This document shows positions 30,945-39,770 of a stretch of DNA of 42,007 nucleotides, in pieces. This DNA comes from Nitrospirota bacterium (GTDB lineage Bacteria; Nitrospirota; Thermodesulfovibrionia; Thermodesulfovibrionales; JdFR-88). The DNA lies in contig JAKAHV010000029.1 in the NCBI GenBank assembly GCA_021825295.1, forward strand, positions 1 to 42,007. Direction: 5' to 3'. The notes under the pieces were generated by a model, which made no database searches, was not told the origin of the DNA, and saw nothing but the letters and a program-made list of their open reading frames with translations. The translations under genes and the position numbers were made by a program. How positions within the stretch are numbered: position 1 is the stretch's first letter; the number at the start of each line of letters is the position of its first letter.

Positions 30945-32084
30945 ATGAAAATATTTTTCATAGCTGACAACCTGGGCGGAGGGGGGGCCGAGCAGCAGAT
31001 CGTAAATATCGCCAACAATGTAAACGCCGAAAAGCGGATATTCCTGACGGTTGACCGGGGGATGCGGCAGGCCGACCTGGACGGAAAAATCCCCCTCTCC
31101 GGTGGGTACGGAAGAAGGACGCCCCTGAAATCCGTGCTGGAGATAAAAAATCTTATTGATTCGTTCAGGCCCGATATCGTCCACTCCTTTCTGATGTATT
31201 CGTGTTTTTTGACGGCCGTCGCCTTGAAGCTTTCCAGGGGGAGGCCGGTTTTCATTGCGCAGGAGTTCTCCTCTCCGCAAGACATTCTGAATGATGTGAA
31301 ATTCGGGTCATTTAAAAAATGGCTGCTTAAATTCAGCTACAAGTCAGCCGATAAAATTCTGACCGTCTCAAAGGCCGTCCTGGACGACATGATCGGAAAG
31401 GGATATTTTTCAGACCCCTTGAAAGGCGCATATATATACGACGGCCTGAATATACGGAGGTATAAAAACCTCGAATCAAAAGAGGCGCTTAGAAAAAAAT
31501 TGGGCCTGGAGCCGGAAATTTTCTATATAGCCTTTGCCGGCGCGGTTGTGAAGGCCAAAGGGCTCTTCTATCTGATAAATGCGTTCAGGGAGCTGCCCCA
31601 TGAAAAAATCAGGCTGCTGATTATCGGCCGGGGAGAGATGACGGAATACTTCCGCGGGCTTGGCGGCGGGGACGGCAGGATCGAATTCCTGGGGTATAAA
31701 AAAAATGCGGTCGAATACATCAGGGCCTCCGACCTTTTTGTCCTTCCCTCGCTTCACGAGGGGCTCCCGAATGTGGTCATTGAGGCGATGACGACCGGCA
31801 CGCCGGTCATTTCCACAAACGTCTTCGGGGCGGCCGAGCTGATTGAAAATGAAAGAAGCGGGCTGCTTGTGCCTCCCGCCGATACCGGGGGGCTGAAACA
31901 GGCCATGATCAGGCTGATCGATGACGGCTCGTCGAGGGAGTCGTTCGCCAGGGAGGCCATGAAAAAAGCCGATTACTTCAGCATCGAGAGGATGACAGGA
32001 GATTACGAGTCGTTCTATTTGAGTTTATTGAATGAAGGCGGCGGCAGCATTAAAGACGCGGCAAGGAGGGGAGGCGGAGTGTAA
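30945..32084 (+). CDS. Family 4 glycosyltransferase
   Basis: A 379-residue GT-B enzyme. The N-terminal FFIADNLGGGGAEQQIVNIA is typical of GT4 acceptors, and the C-terminal LPSLHEGLPNVVIEAMTTGT contains the Glu-x7-Glu donor site. It is a retaining transferase. Next to sqdB, it is a candidate to transfer sulfoquinovose, though rhamnose is equally possible. In the upstream region an ATGTCC/GGACAT inverted repeat at 30793-30818 could be regulatory. Confidence 0.9.
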   Translation: MKIFFIADNLGGGGAEQQIVNIANNVNAEKRIFLTVDRGMRQADLDGKIPLSGGYGRRTPLKSVLEIKNLIDSFRPDIVHSFLMYSCFLTAVALKLSRGRPVFIAQEFSSPQDILNDVKFGSFKKWLLKFSYKSADKILTVSKAVLDDMIGKGYFSDPLKGAYIYDGLNIRRYKNLESKEALRKKLGLEPEIFYIAFAGAVVKAKGLFYLINAFRELPHEKIRLLIIGRGEMTEYFRGLGGGDGRIEFLGYKKNAVEYIRASDLFVLPSLHEGLPNVVIEAMTTGTPVISTNVFGAAELIENERSGLLVPPADTGGLKQAMIRLIDDGSSRESFAREAMKKADYFSIERMTGDYESFYLSLLNEGGGSIKDAARRGGGV

Positions 32085-32114
32085 ATTAATGGACGGGAAA
32101 ATGTATAATATCGC

Positions 32115-32996
32115 ATGAAAGGTATAATACTGGCGGGGGGGAGCGCAACGAGGCTTTACCCCGCGACCATATGCCTCAACAAGCACCTGCTCCCCATTTA
32201 CAACAAGCCCATGATCTACTACCCCCTCTCCATCCTCATGCTGGCGGGCATAAGGGAAGTCCTTCTCATATCAAGCCCGAGGGACATCGAGGGCTTCAGG
32301 GGCATCTTCGGCACGGGGGAGCGCCTGGGGCTTAAATTCTCCTATGCCGTCCAGCCCCGGCCCAACGGCCTTGCGGAGGCCCTCATCATAGGCGAGGACT
32401 TCATAAAAGGCGACAGCGTCTGCCTGATACTGGGCGACAACATCTTCTTCGGCCACGGCCTGCCGGCCCTTCTCAGGGAGACCGTCCGTTCCATGAAAAA
32501 TCAGGGAGGGGCATACGTCTTCGCCTCCAACGTCCAGGACCCCGAAAGATACGGCATCGTGGAGTTCGACTCAAAGGGGGTGGCCGTCTCCATAGAGGAG
32601 AAGCCCAAAAGGCCGAAATCCAACTGGGCCGTGACAGGCCTGTATTTTTTTGACAGGAACGCCCCGGAGATCGCCCATGCGGTAAAACCCTCCGGACGGG
32701 GCGAGCTGGAGATAACGAGCGTCAACGCGAAATACCTGGGAAAAGGCGCGCTCCATGTGAAGCCCATCGGCAGGGGGTTTGCCTGGTTTGACGCCGGCAC
32801 CCACGACTCCTTCCTGGAGGCAAGCAAGTTCATAGCCACCATAGAGACCAGGACCGGTTATATGGTAGGCTGTATAGAGGAGATCGCCTACGCAAAGGGA
32901 TGGATCACGAAGGAAGCGCTCCTCGAAATAGCTGAAACCCTTAAAAAGACCGATTACGGAAAGTACCTGATCAGGGCAGTCGGGGGGGAAGAGTAA
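32115..32996 (+). CDS. rfbA: Glucose-1-phosphate thymidylyltransferase
   Basis: A 293-residue RmlA. The start [20 protein letters not shown] has Ala where most have Gly in GGSGTRLYP, but the catalytic Arg is kept. [28 protein letters not shown] and [11 protein letters not shown] are all conserved. It makes dTDP-glucose, the first step to dTDP-L-rhamnose. There is no ribosome site; TATAAT (32104-32109) lies five bases before the ATG, so the message may be leaderless. The 14 bases TATAATATCGCATG are identical to those before the hemerythrin gene. Confidence 0.96.
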   Translation: MKGIILAGGSATRLYPATICLNKHLLPIYNKPMIYYPLSILMLAGIREVLLISSPRDIEGFRGIFGTGERLGLKFSYAVQPRPNGLAEALIIGEDFIKGDSVCLILGDNIFFGHGLPALLRETVRSMKNQGGAYVFASNVQDPERYGIVEFDSKGVAVSIEEKPKRPKSNWAVTGLYFFDRNAPEIAHAVKPSGRGELEITSVNAKYLGKGALHVKPIGRGFAWFDAGTHDSFLEASKFIATIETRTGYMVGCIEEIAYAKGWITKEALLEIAETLKKTDYGKYLIRAVGGEE

Positions 32997-33016
32997 AACT
33001 AAAGCACCCCCCTCCC

Positions 33017-33037
33017 AACCCTCCCCAGGGGAGGGTT
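33017..33037. terminator. Perfect palindrome between rfbA and rfbC
   Basis: AACCCTCCCC and GGGGAGGGTT mirror each other around a single A, followed by TCTC. It resembles the stem at 14525-14550 in sequence (CCCTC/GAGGG). It could partly terminate or stabilise transcripts inside the rhamnose operon. The T-run is poor, so confidence is low. Confidence 0.35.
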
Positions 33038-33093
33038 TCTCAAGAGGCTGATTAAACCTTTTCCCCCAAAAGGGAGCGGATTGGGAGAGTGTA

Positions 33094-33675
33094 TTGCCGT
33101 TTATTTTTAAAAAACTGGATATTCCTGAGGTTGTCCTGATCGAGCCCCGGGTTTTCGGGGACGAAAGGGGTTTTTTCCTTGAGACCTACAAGCGCTCGGA
33201 TTTCATCAGGCAGGGCATTAGTTACGATTTTATCCAGGGCAACCACTCAAGGAGCAAAAAAGGGGTCTTGAGGGGCCTCCACTTCCAGATTGAGCCGAGG
33301 GCGCAGGGCAAGCTCGTAAAGGTCTCTCACGGGGCCATATTCGACGTTTCGGTCGATATAAGAAAGGGCTCTCCCTGGTTTGGCAGGTGGGTGAGCGCCA
33401 TTCTCTCCGGCGGCAACAGGCACATGCTCTGGATGCCGCCCGGTTTTGCCCACGGCTTCGTGGCCCTCGAGGACGACACGGATGTGCTTTACACCGCGAC
33501 CGATGAGTACTCCCCGGAGCACGAAAGCGGCATAGTCTGGAACGACCCGGAGATCGGCATAAAATGGCCGGCTGAGATCGAAAACCCCATCGTTTCGGAC
33601 AAGGACGCCCGGCTGCTCCCGTTGGGGCATGCGCGGAACAATTTCGTCTACAAGGCTGAAGAGGAAGAGAAATGA
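33094..33675 (+). CDS. rfbC: dTDP-4-dehydrorhamnose 3,5-epimerase
   Basis: A 193-residue RmlC with a full active site: His63 in LRGLHFQIEP, Lys73 in GKLVKVSHG and Tyr139 in TDEYSPEHE. IEPRVFGDERGFFLETY opens the family domain. It epimerises C3 and C5 of dTDP-4-keto-6-deoxyglucose. The start is TTG 33094 after GGGAGAG. It overlaps rfbB by four bases. Confidence 0.96.
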   Translation: MPFIFKKLDIPEVVLIEPRVFGDERGFFLETYKRSDFIRQGISYDFIQGNHSRSKKGVLRGLHFQIEPRAQGKLVKVSHGAIFDVSVDIRKGSPWFGRWVSAILSGGNRHMLWMPPGFAHGFVALEDDTDVLYTATDEYSPEHESGIVWNDPEIGIKWPAEIENPIVSDKDARLLPLGHARNNFVYKAEEEEK

Positions 33676-34709
33676 AAATAATGATTACCGGCGCGGCCGG
33701 TTTTATCGGAAGCGCGTTTGCCCGTCTGGCCGTCTCCAACGGCATTGTCCCCGTATGCGTCGATAAATTGAGTTACGCGGGCGACATGGAGAGGTTAAAA
33801 TCCGCCGCGGAAAAGATGCATTTTCACAGGGCCGATGTCGCGGACAAGGAGGCCATGGAGCACATAATCAAATCCGAGGGGCCGCAGGCCATCGTTCATT
33901 TCGCTGCCGAAACCCACGTGGACAGGAGCATCCTGGAGCCCGCCTCCTTCATAACGGCGAACGTCTTCGGCACGGAAAACCTCCTGGAGCTGGCCCTGAA
34001 GCACGGGATAAGGAAGTTCATACACATCTCCACGGACGAGGTGTACGGGGACCTGCGGGCGGGGGAGAGCAAGTTCAAGGAGACGGACTGCCTGCTGCCC
34101 AACTCGCCTTATTCGGCAAGCAAGGCCAGCGCGGACATGTTCGTTCGGGCCTTCCGGAAGACTTTCGGGTTTCCGGTCATAACCATAAGGCCTTCAAACA
34201 ACTACGGCCCGTGGCAATATCCGGAGAAGCTCATACCCCTCACCATCGCGAAGGCCATGCGGGACGAGAGCATACCGCTTTACGGCAAGGGCGAGAACAT
34301 CAGGACATGGCTCTATGTGGAGGACTGCGCCGAGGCCGTCATGCGGGTGCTCGATGCCGGCAGGGACGGTGAGACATACAACATCGGAAGCGCCGAAGAA
34401 AAGATGAACCGGGACGTCATAGGGGCGATCTTGAGGCATCTTGGAAAGGGCGGGGAGCTTGTAAAGAGCGTGCCGGACAGGCCGGGGCACGATTTCAGAT
34501 ACGCGGTCGACACGGCAAAGATAGAGAGAGAGACCGGCTGGAGGGCGCGCACGTCCTTCGATGAGGGCATGGAAAAGACCGTCCGCTGGTACCGCGGCCA
34601 CAGCGAATGGCTCTTCAGGAAGGCCGAAGAGGCCCGCGCCTTTACGGAGGGGATTAGGCGGCGTTTTGAGGAGATGGGCGCGAAAGGGGAAAAACAGGGG
34701 ACATCATGA
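33672..34709 (+). CDS. rfbB: dTDP-glucose 4,6-dehydratase
   Basis: A 345-residue extended SDR. ITGAAGFIGSAFARLAVSNG binds NAD, HISTDEVYGDL carries the Thr-Asp-Glu catalytic triplet, and SPYSASKASADM gives Tyr-x3-Lys. These match RmlB. It converts dTDP-glucose to the 4-keto-6-deoxy sugar. It is coupled by four-base overlaps to rfbC upstream and rfbD downstream. Confidence 0.96.
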   Translation: MKIMITGAAGFIGSAFARLAVSNGIVPVCVDKLSYAGDMERLKSAAEKMHFHRADVADKEAMEHIIKSEGPQAIVHFAAETHVDRSILEPASFITANVFGTENLLELALKHGIRKFIHISTDEVYGDLRAGESKFKETDCLLPNSPYSASKASADMFVRAFRKTFGFPVITIRPSNNYGPWQYPEKLIPLTIAKAMRDESIPLYGKGENIRTWLYVEDCAEAVMRVLDAGRDGETYNIGSAEEKMNRDVIGAILRHLGKGGELVKSVPDRPGHDFRYAVDTAKIERETGWRARTSFDEGMEKTVRWYRGHSEWLFRKAEEARAFTEGIRRRFEEMGAKGEKQGTS

Positions 34710-35584
34710 AGGTCGCCCTTACCGGCCCCGGCGGCCAACTGGGCTCGGAGATTGCCCGCTATGCCCCGCCCGAAGTGGAGCTGGTCGCGCTTTCCCGCAG
34801 CGAGCTGGACGTCACCAGCGCCGGGCAGGCCGGTTCGGTCATCACCGGGCTTCGTCCGGACTTTATCATAAACACTGCCGCCTACGTGCGGGTGGACGAC
34901 GCCGAGGATGAGGCCGAAAAGGCCTTCCTTGTAAATGCCCTTGGGGCAAGGAACATCGCCCTGGCCTCGGAAAAAACCGGCGCCGCTCTCGTTCATATAA
35001 GCACGGACTACGTCTTCGACGGCTGCAAAAATCCGGTCGTCCCGTACAATGAGGATGACAATCCTAATCCCCTTAGCACCTATGGGATATCCAAATATGC
35101 CGGGGAGCTGTTTGTCAGAAATTTCACGCCAAACCATTATATTGTGCGCCTTGCCAGCCTGTACGGCGCGGCCGGGTCAAGCGGCAAGGGGAAAAAGGGG
35201 AATTTTGTTTACGCGGTCCTGGAGAAGGCAAGGCGCGGAGAGCCGCTGAGGGTCGTAGACGACATCCGTATGTCGCCCACCTATGCTGTGGATGCGGCCA
35301 AGGCAATCTGGGATTTGATAATGAAAAGGGAAAAGACGCCCGGGCTGTATCACGCGACAAACGGCGGGGTCTGCAGTTGGTATGAATTCGCGGTGAGCAT
35401 CATAAGGCACGCGGGCCTGCATGTTCAGATCACTCCCGTTTCCCACGCCGATTATAAAACGCGCGCCAGGAGGCCGTTATGGTCTCCGCTTGAAAGCACA
35501 AAGGGCATAAAGCTCCGCCACTGGGAAGAGGCGCTCAAGGATTTTCTTGCCTCGATAAAAATATCCGTCCCCGGCTGCCCTTAG
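34706..35584 (+). CDS. rfbD: dTDP-4-dehydrorhamnose reductase
   Basis: A 292-residue RmlD reductase: VALTGPGGQLGSEIARY binds NADPH, HISTDYVFDG and YGISKYAGE supply the catalytic residues, and MSPTYAVDAAKAIW binds substrate. It gives dTDP-L-rhamnose, completing the four-gene pathway. It ends the rhamnose operon. Confidence 0.96.
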   Translation: MKVALTGPGGQLGSEIARYAPPEVELVALSRSELDVTSAGQAGSVITGLRPDFIINTAAYVRVDDAEDEAEKAFLVNALGARNIALASEKTGAALVHISTDYVFDGCKNPVVPYNEDDNPNPLSTYGISKYAGELFVRNFTPNHYIVRLASLYGAAGSSGKGKKGNFVYAVLEKARRGEPLRVVDDIRMSPTYAVDAAKAIWDLIMKREKTPGLYHATNGGVCSWYEFAVSIIRHAGLHVQITPVSHADYKTRARRPLWSPLESTKGIKLRHWEEALKDFLASIKISVPGCP

Positions 35585-35660
35585 GGCCGTTTTGCTGGCG
35601 GGGACGGCGCCGGAATCTGATAGACTATGTAGGGAGCTATGGGAATCGGGGTGCGGAGAT

Positions 35661-36083
35661 ATGGAAACCGGGGCGGACGACAAGAAGAAGACGGAAAACC
35701 GGCGGGTCCACATGGCCAACGAGCGCACCTTCCTGGCCTGGGTAAGGACGAGCATCGGCGTAATGGCCTTCGGTTTTGTGGTCGAGAGGTTCGCTTTTTT
35801 CCTGAGGCAGCTCGTCTATTATTCCGAGCACCTGGGGAGGATAAACGGACGCGCCGGGTTTTCAATAAAGACCCCGAAGGCCGGGTATTCCGCCGTTTTG
35901 GGCATCGCGCTTGTCGCCTTTGGCATGCTGATGACCCTCCTGGCCTTCATAAGGTTTCTGAAGGTGAGAAGGCAGATAGACGAGGGTACCTACCGGCCTT
36001 CGGCTGCCCTCAATGTCACGCTCACGGCGTTTGTCCTGGCAATCGGGTTTTTGCTTCTTGCCTACCTGATACGGAGCTTTTGA
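35661..36083 (+). CDS. DUF202 (YidH-like) membrane protein
   Basis: A 140-residue inner-membrane protein. The DUF202 signature VHMANERTFLAWVRTSIGVM comes right after a short polar N-terminus, and three hydrophobic segments follow (about 35-50, 80-100 and 115-138). The function of the family is not established. The ATG at 35661 gives a family-like N-terminus but has GGAG only two bases upstream; a TTG at 35592 is a longer alternative. It is 76 bp after rfbD and may be a read-through member of that operon. Confidence 0.82.
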   Translation: METGADDKKKTENRRVHMANERTFLAWVRTSIGVMAFGFVVERFAFFLRQLVYYSEHLGRINGRAGFSIKTPKAGYSAVLGIALVAFGMLMTLLAFIRFLKVRRQIDEGTYRPSAALNVTLTAFVLAIGFLLLAYLIRSF

Positions 36084-36188
36084 TACCTGGAAAAATTTTA
36101 GGGGCGCGGGCGTGGCGTGGCGTGGGTGATTATGTCATATTCCCGGCTTGTTATGCCTGTTGGCCGGCCCTTTCACTCGGGACCCCCT

Positions 36189-36213
36189 CCCCAAAAACCT
36201 GAGCTTTTTGGGG
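36189..36213. repeat. Hairpin downstream of the DUF202 gene
   Basis: CCCCAAAAA and TTTTTGGGG form a nine-pair perfect stem with a seven-base loop, about 105 bp after the DUF202 stop. The T-run is inside the stem, so termination is only possible. The gap 36084-36361 also holds a diverged copy of the TIR element and its tail. Confidence 0.4.
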
Positions 36214-36224
36214 CCCCCTTATAA

Positions 36225-36310
36225 CGGTTCCGGGCGCAGGCAACATTTTGTTGCGAGTGTCTTCAGGGCGAAGCGCCGGGCGGTCAGCAGGATGCAGAGG
36301 ACCAGCCAAC
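36225..36310 (-). repeat. Diverged copy C of the TIR element
   Basis: On the plus strand it shares CGGTTCCGGGCG, AGGGCGAA and CAGGATGC, in order, with the reverse complement of copy B, so it has the same orientation as copy A. About 40 bases of the core are missing. It contains a hairpin, GCAACA/TGTTGC (36240-36254). The tail repeat follows at 36317-36356. Confidence 0.55.
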
Positions 36311-36316
36311 AGCCCC

Positions 36317-36356
36317 CGATTTGCAGCGATTTACCCACAGGAATTGCTGAAGAGCC
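36317..36356 (+). repeat. Conserved flanking (tail) repeat, copy 3
   Basis: Matches 101-142 and 14474-14515 over TTACCCACAGGAATTGCTGA and the following AGAGCC, with weaker matching before it. It ends six bases before the stop codon of the PilZ gene, on the opposite strand. Confidence 0.6.
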
Positions 36357-36361
36357 TATTT

Positions 36362-36688
36362 CTAAAAGGTCTTCAAGGGTTCCTCACGGACCGCGTATTC
36401 AAGGTCCTCATGCTGCAGCGACACACCCACCCGGTAGAGGCCAGTGTCCGGCATCGTCATCTGCCACATTATCTTTCCTTTTTTGGGCCTGCTCCAGTTG
36501 GCCGAACGTATCTCTATCTTCGAGCAGTCCATGAGGTTTTTCCCGGTATAAAAACTGATGCCCGCATCGCTTAAGTCGGCTGTCACCCCGTCCAGCGACA
36601 GGCTCAGGTTGTCGTCCTCCTTGAAGCGGCACAGGCACTTTATCGGGATGGAGATGCAAGTCCTGGGATAGCTTCTTCTTTCTTCCAT
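36362..36688 (-). CDS. PilZ-domain protein
   Basis: A 108-residue single PilZ domain. The c-di-GMP motif parts are RRSYPR (Arg-x3-Arg, residues 4-9) and DLSDAGISF (Asp-x-Ser-x2-Gly, near 39-47). It should bind cyclic di-GMP and act as a small adaptor, for instance for motility, exopolysaccharide export or a nearby kinase. It lies on the same strand as, and downstream of, the PAS histidine kinase, about 137 bp away. No signal peptide or other domain is seen. Confidence 0.85.
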   Translation of the reverse strand: MEERRSYPRTCISIPIKCLCRFKEDDNLSLSLDGVTADLSDAGISFYTGKNLMDCSKIEIRSANWSRPKKGKIMWQMTMPDTGLYRVGVSLQHEDLEYAVREEPLKTF

Positions 36689-36825
36689 ACTGGACTCCCG
36701 GCGCTTTGAGAGGTTTCAATTACCTTTAAACACTGCAGGAAAACAACTTGGCGGGTTGCTGCCCTTTAATTAAGTTTTACAGTCTTAATCCGGATGTTTC
36801 AAGCAAAAATTTCAGCCCTGTCTTT

Positions 36826-38829
36826 TCAGGCTGGCAGCTCGAAGTAAAAGACGGACCCCTTGCCCGCCTCCGATTCCACCCATATGCGTCCGCCCAGGCG
36901 CTCGATTATTTTCTTGCAGGTCGCAAGCCCTATGCCGGCGCCCGGCTGTCCGTTGCCGCCGCGGCGGAATATCTCGAATATATGTTCTTTCAGATCGGGC
37001 GGGATGCCTATGCCGTTGTCGCGCACCGAAAAGACCCAGAAATCCTTTCCCCTCCGGCTGTCCGTTTGTCTGCGGGCGGATACGTGTATAAGCGGCGGCT
37101 CTTCGCCGCGGAATTTCAGGGCGTTTCCTATGAGGTTCTGGAATACGTGGGGCAACTGGGAGGGGTCCGTCCGCAGCACCGGCAGCGGGTCGCGGGTGAT
37201 GAGCGCGCCGCTTTTTTCAATCTGCAGGGCCAGGTTTTGCAGGGCCGCATCCAGGGATTGGGCGGTGTCCGTTTCCTTAAGCTCGATCTCCCGGGTGCCT
37301 ATGCGGGAATAGGCCAGCAGCCCCCTTATGAAGGTCTGCATCCGGATGGCGCTTTCTATCGCGCTCTCGACGAACTCCCTGGTGGCGGGCTCCAGTTTGT
37401 CTTTGTAATGTCTCTGGAACAGTTTCAGATAACTGGCGATCGCAAGAATGGGCTCCTGGAGGTCATGGGAGGCCATATACGCGAAGTGCTCCAGTTCCCG
37501 GTTGCTCTTTTCAAGCTCCTCCGAATAGAGCTTCAATTTCTCGTTGGCCTCGCTCAGCTCCCTCGTGCGCTCCCTCACCAGTTCCTCCAGGCCGGTGCGG
37601 TATTTTTCAAGCTCCTCTTCGGCCCGCCTTCGCTCCGTTATGTCCCTTACGATGTGGATGATGCCCGTCAGGCGTTTTTCCTCGTCGAAACGCGGTATGG
37701 CCCGTATCTCCAAAAACATGCCCAGGGAGGGCTCGAATACGGAGGTGGTTGCGGGCTCTCCGGTCATCAGCACGCGGCAGCCCGGGCAGTCCTCTATGGG
37801 CCGGTCCGCGCCGTGATACATCCTGTGGCATTTTGTCCTCGTGGATGTAAGACAGGCCAGGCCCAGGATCTTTTCGGCGGCCTTGTTGGCGCGGATTGTG
37901 TTGAAGTCCGCATCGTGCAGGGTGATCATGTCCGTGATGGTATTGAAGACCTCCTCCCAGTCCTGCCTGGATTTGCTTATGGCCTCCTCCATCCGCTTGC
38001 GCTCGGTGATGTCGCGCACCACGGAGAGTATATATTCCCCCGCGTCCCGCCTGATGTACCTGCTGTTTACCTCGACGGGGAAGGTTGTGCCGTCCTTGCG
38101 TCTTTGGGCGCCCTCAAAAAAGCCGCTGCCCTTGCGGCGGCGCGCCGCCATCTCCTGCCGCCAGGCGGCCATATCCGGTATGCTCAGTTGAATGTCCGGC
38201 ACCCGCATATGGAGCAGTTCGTCGCGCCCGTAGCCAAGGCTGGTGACGGCGGCATCGTTTACATCCAGGATGAGGGCGCTTTCCGGCTCCACTATGAATA
38301 TGGCGTCGTTGGACTGGTTCATCAGGTCCCGGAAAAGCCTCAGGGATTCCTCGTTTTTCTTCCGCTCCGTGATGTCCACGAACATCGCGATATAGCTGGC
38401 GATGTTGCCCTGGGGCCCGGGGATGCCGGCGGTGGAGAGGCTCAGGTCTATGGGGGAGCCGTCTTTTTTTCGCCGCCTTATCTCAAGGCCGGTGATCTTC
38501 CCGTCCATGGCAAGCTGCCTTAGCTCTTCAAATTCCTTTTTCTGCTCCTCCGGCACTATGGGGTTCACGAGGCCAAGCACTTCCTGTTCAGTCCACCCGA
38601 ATGCCTGCTCCGCCGCCTTGTTCCAGAGCAGGACGCGGCCCTGGCTGTCCAGGTGCATTATGGCCACGGGCGAGGCCTCCAGCAAGGTGCGCAGCATGTC
38701 GCTTGCCCGGAGGCTGGCATCTTCAGCCCGGCCCCGGCTTTCAGCGGCGGCCTCGAGCCGGGCTATCTTTTCCTGCGCGCCTTCGAGTTCCCTCTGAAGG
38801 CGAATAATCGTTTTTTCTGCCTTTTCCAT
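36826..38829 (-). CDS. Soluble triple-PAS sensor histidine kinase
   Basis: A 667-residue kinase without membrane segments. In order it has an N-terminal coiled coil (about 1-45), PAS1 (about 46-165), PAS2 (about 170-290), PAS3 (about 293-410), a coiled coil (about 410-450), a HisKA domain with phospho-acceptor His455 in MASHDLQEP, and an HATPase with N (NLIGNALKF), G1 (VRDNGIGIP) and G2 (GAGIGLATCKKI) boxes. PAS3 carries CHRMYHGADRPIEDCPGC, a Cys/His cluster that could bind metal, heme or Fe-S. The HisKA type resembles bacteriophytochrome kinases. No response regulator is adjacent, so it is an orphan. Confidence 0.92.
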   Translation of the reverse strand: MEKAEKTIIRLQRELEGAQEKIARLEAAAESRGRAEDASLRASDMLRTLLEASPVAIMHLDSQGRVLLWNKAAEQAFGWTEQEVLGLVNPIVPEEQKKEFEELRQLAMDGKITGLEIRRRKKDGSPIDLSLSTAGIPGPQGNIASYIAMFVDITERKKNEESLRLFRDLMNQSNDAIFIVEPESALILDVNDAAVTSLGYGRDELLHMRVPDIQLSIPDMAAWRQEMAARRRKGSGFFEGAQRRKDGTTFPVEVNSRYIRRDAGEYILSVVRDITERKRMEEAISKSRQDWEEVFNTITDMITLHDADFNTIRANKAAEKILGLACLTSTRTKCHRMYHGADRPIEDCPGCRVLMTGEPATTSVFEPSLGMFLEIRAIPRFDEEKRLTGIIHIVRDITERRRAEEELEKYRTGLEELVRERTRELSEANEKLKLYSEELEKSNRELEHFAYMASHDLQEPILAIASYLKLFQRHYKDKLEPATREFVESAIESAIRMQTFIRGLLAYSRIGTREIELKETDTAQSLDAALQNLALQIEKSGALITRDPLPVLRTDPSQLPHVFQNLIGNALKFRGEEPPLIHVSARRQTDSRRGKDFWVFSVRDNGIGIPPDLKEHIFEIFRRGGNGQPGAGIGLATCKKIIERLGGRIWVESEAGKGSVFYFELPA

Positions 38830-38881
38830 GCCTGTTTTATTTTAACGTTTTTGGCAAACCGTTTTCCCGCCCGGGGCCCGC

Positions 38882-39098
38882 GTCAGATTTGCAGGGCCCG
38901 TATCTGTCTGTTGCCGTAAAACGCATCTGCCTGTTCCTGGAGAGAAGCGAAGAGCGGACGGATCACGGCGGGCCGCCTCGTAACAACAGCTTGATATTCG
39001 CCCTTAGCGGCAATCCCGCCGCGGCGGGACTTACGCCCGGAACCGCGCGCTGAACGGAAGGAGCTGGCAGATGCCCCGCCTTGTCCCGCAAATCTGAC
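38882..39098 (+). repeat. Copy D of the TIR element, with an outer inverted repeat
   Basis: Inner ends GCATCTGCCTGTTCCT (38923-38938) and the complement of GCATCTGCCAGCTCCT (39059-39074) pair at 14 of 16 positions. An outer perfect pair GTCAGATTTGC/GCAAATCTGAC (38882-38892, 39088-39098) encloses them. It shares GCGGACGGATCACG, ATTCGCCCTTA and ACGCCCGGAACCGCG with copy B in the same orientation. It also contains CCCGCCGCGGCGGG (39015-39028). It fills most of the 350-bp gap 38830-39179, which otherwise holds only a promoter. Confidence 0.7.
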
Positions 39099-39134
39099 TC
39101 AAGCCCGCCCGCCCGGCCTCCTTCTTCTTTTGCG

Positions 39135-39143
39135 TGGTATAAT
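39135..39143 (+). promoter_or_regulatory. Extended -10 promoter of the DUF4390-ntrYX operon
   Basis: TGGTATAAT joins a perfect -10 to an upstream TG, as in the promoter at 16162. The start would be near 39150, 30 bases before the ATG at 39180. No -35 box is seen; a TIR repeat ends 37 bp upstream. Confidence 0.55.
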
Positions 39144-39179
39144 TAAAAAATTTTGTCTGACCGGAAGGTCCGTTATCTT

Positions 39180-39764
39180 ATGTCCAAAAATGCGCTCCTG
39201 GCGGCCATCTTGATTCAGGCCGTGCTCCTTCTTGCATTGCCGCCCCCGAAGGCGCGGGCAAGTGAAAACGAAAACAAGGTCGTGGGGCTCACAATAAACG
39301 TGAGGGGCGACGACGTCTACGTCTCGGCCAGATTGGCCCTGGATGCCGCCCTCATGAAGGACCTCAGGGCGGGCATAGAGAAGAAGCTCATCTTCTACGT
39401 CGATCTCTTCAGGCACTGGTCCAGTTGGCCGGACGAGTTCATCATGGGCAAGAAAATAGAAAGGGACGTGGGATGCGACAACCTGAAAGGCGAGTACACG
39501 ATAGTCTCCCGCGAGAGGGGATGGACGGAAAAGACAAGGTATGCAAGCTGCAATGAACTCATCAATAACGCCTTGATTTTAAAGAATATTAAGCTCTCCG
39601 GCCTGCGCGGGCTTACCAAAGGGAGATATTATATAAGGGTGACTGCGGAATCCAAGCTGATGAACCTGCCGCCCCTGCTGGGGCAGATGTTTTTTTTCAT
39701 TAAAGACAAGGAGTTTTCCGTCCACACGGATTCGGCAATAGTCAATCTGGGGGACAGGCCCTAG
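39180..39764 (+). CDS. DUF4390-domain exported protein
   Basis: A 194-residue protein with a signal peptide (ALLAAILIQAVLLLALPPPKARA). The mature part is a beta-rich DUF4390 domain (VVGLTINVRGDDVYVSARLA, later FYVDLFRHWSSWPDE and GRYYIRVTAESKL). The family is found next to NtrY-like kinases and has no proven function; it may be a periplasmic partner of the sensor. GGAAGG precedes the ATG by 11 bases. The ntrY-like gene starts seven bases after its stop. Confidence 0.85.
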   Translation: MSKNALLAAILIQAVLLLALPPPKARASENENKVVGLTINVRGDDVYVSARLALDAALMKDLRAGIEKKLIFYVDLFRHWSSWPDEFIMGKKIERDVGCDNLKGEYTIVSRERGWTEKTRYASCNELINNALILKNIKLSGLRGLTKGRYYIRVTAESKLMNLPPLLGQMFFFIKDKEFSVHTDSAIVNLGDRP

Positions 39765-39770
39765 CTAGGC

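Noticed and set aside
17584..35584. O-antigen polymerase (Wzy), chain-length regulator (Wzz) or initiating phosphosugar transferase
   Set aside because: The only large multi-helix protein in the locus is the Wzx-type flippase; none of the remaining genes has the helix pattern or motifs of these families, so they must be elsewhere or absent.
36748..38523. A 591-codon open frame opposite the triple-PAS kinase
   Set aside because: The kinase on the minus strand has every expected domain; the opposite frame matches no family and follows its codon periodicity.
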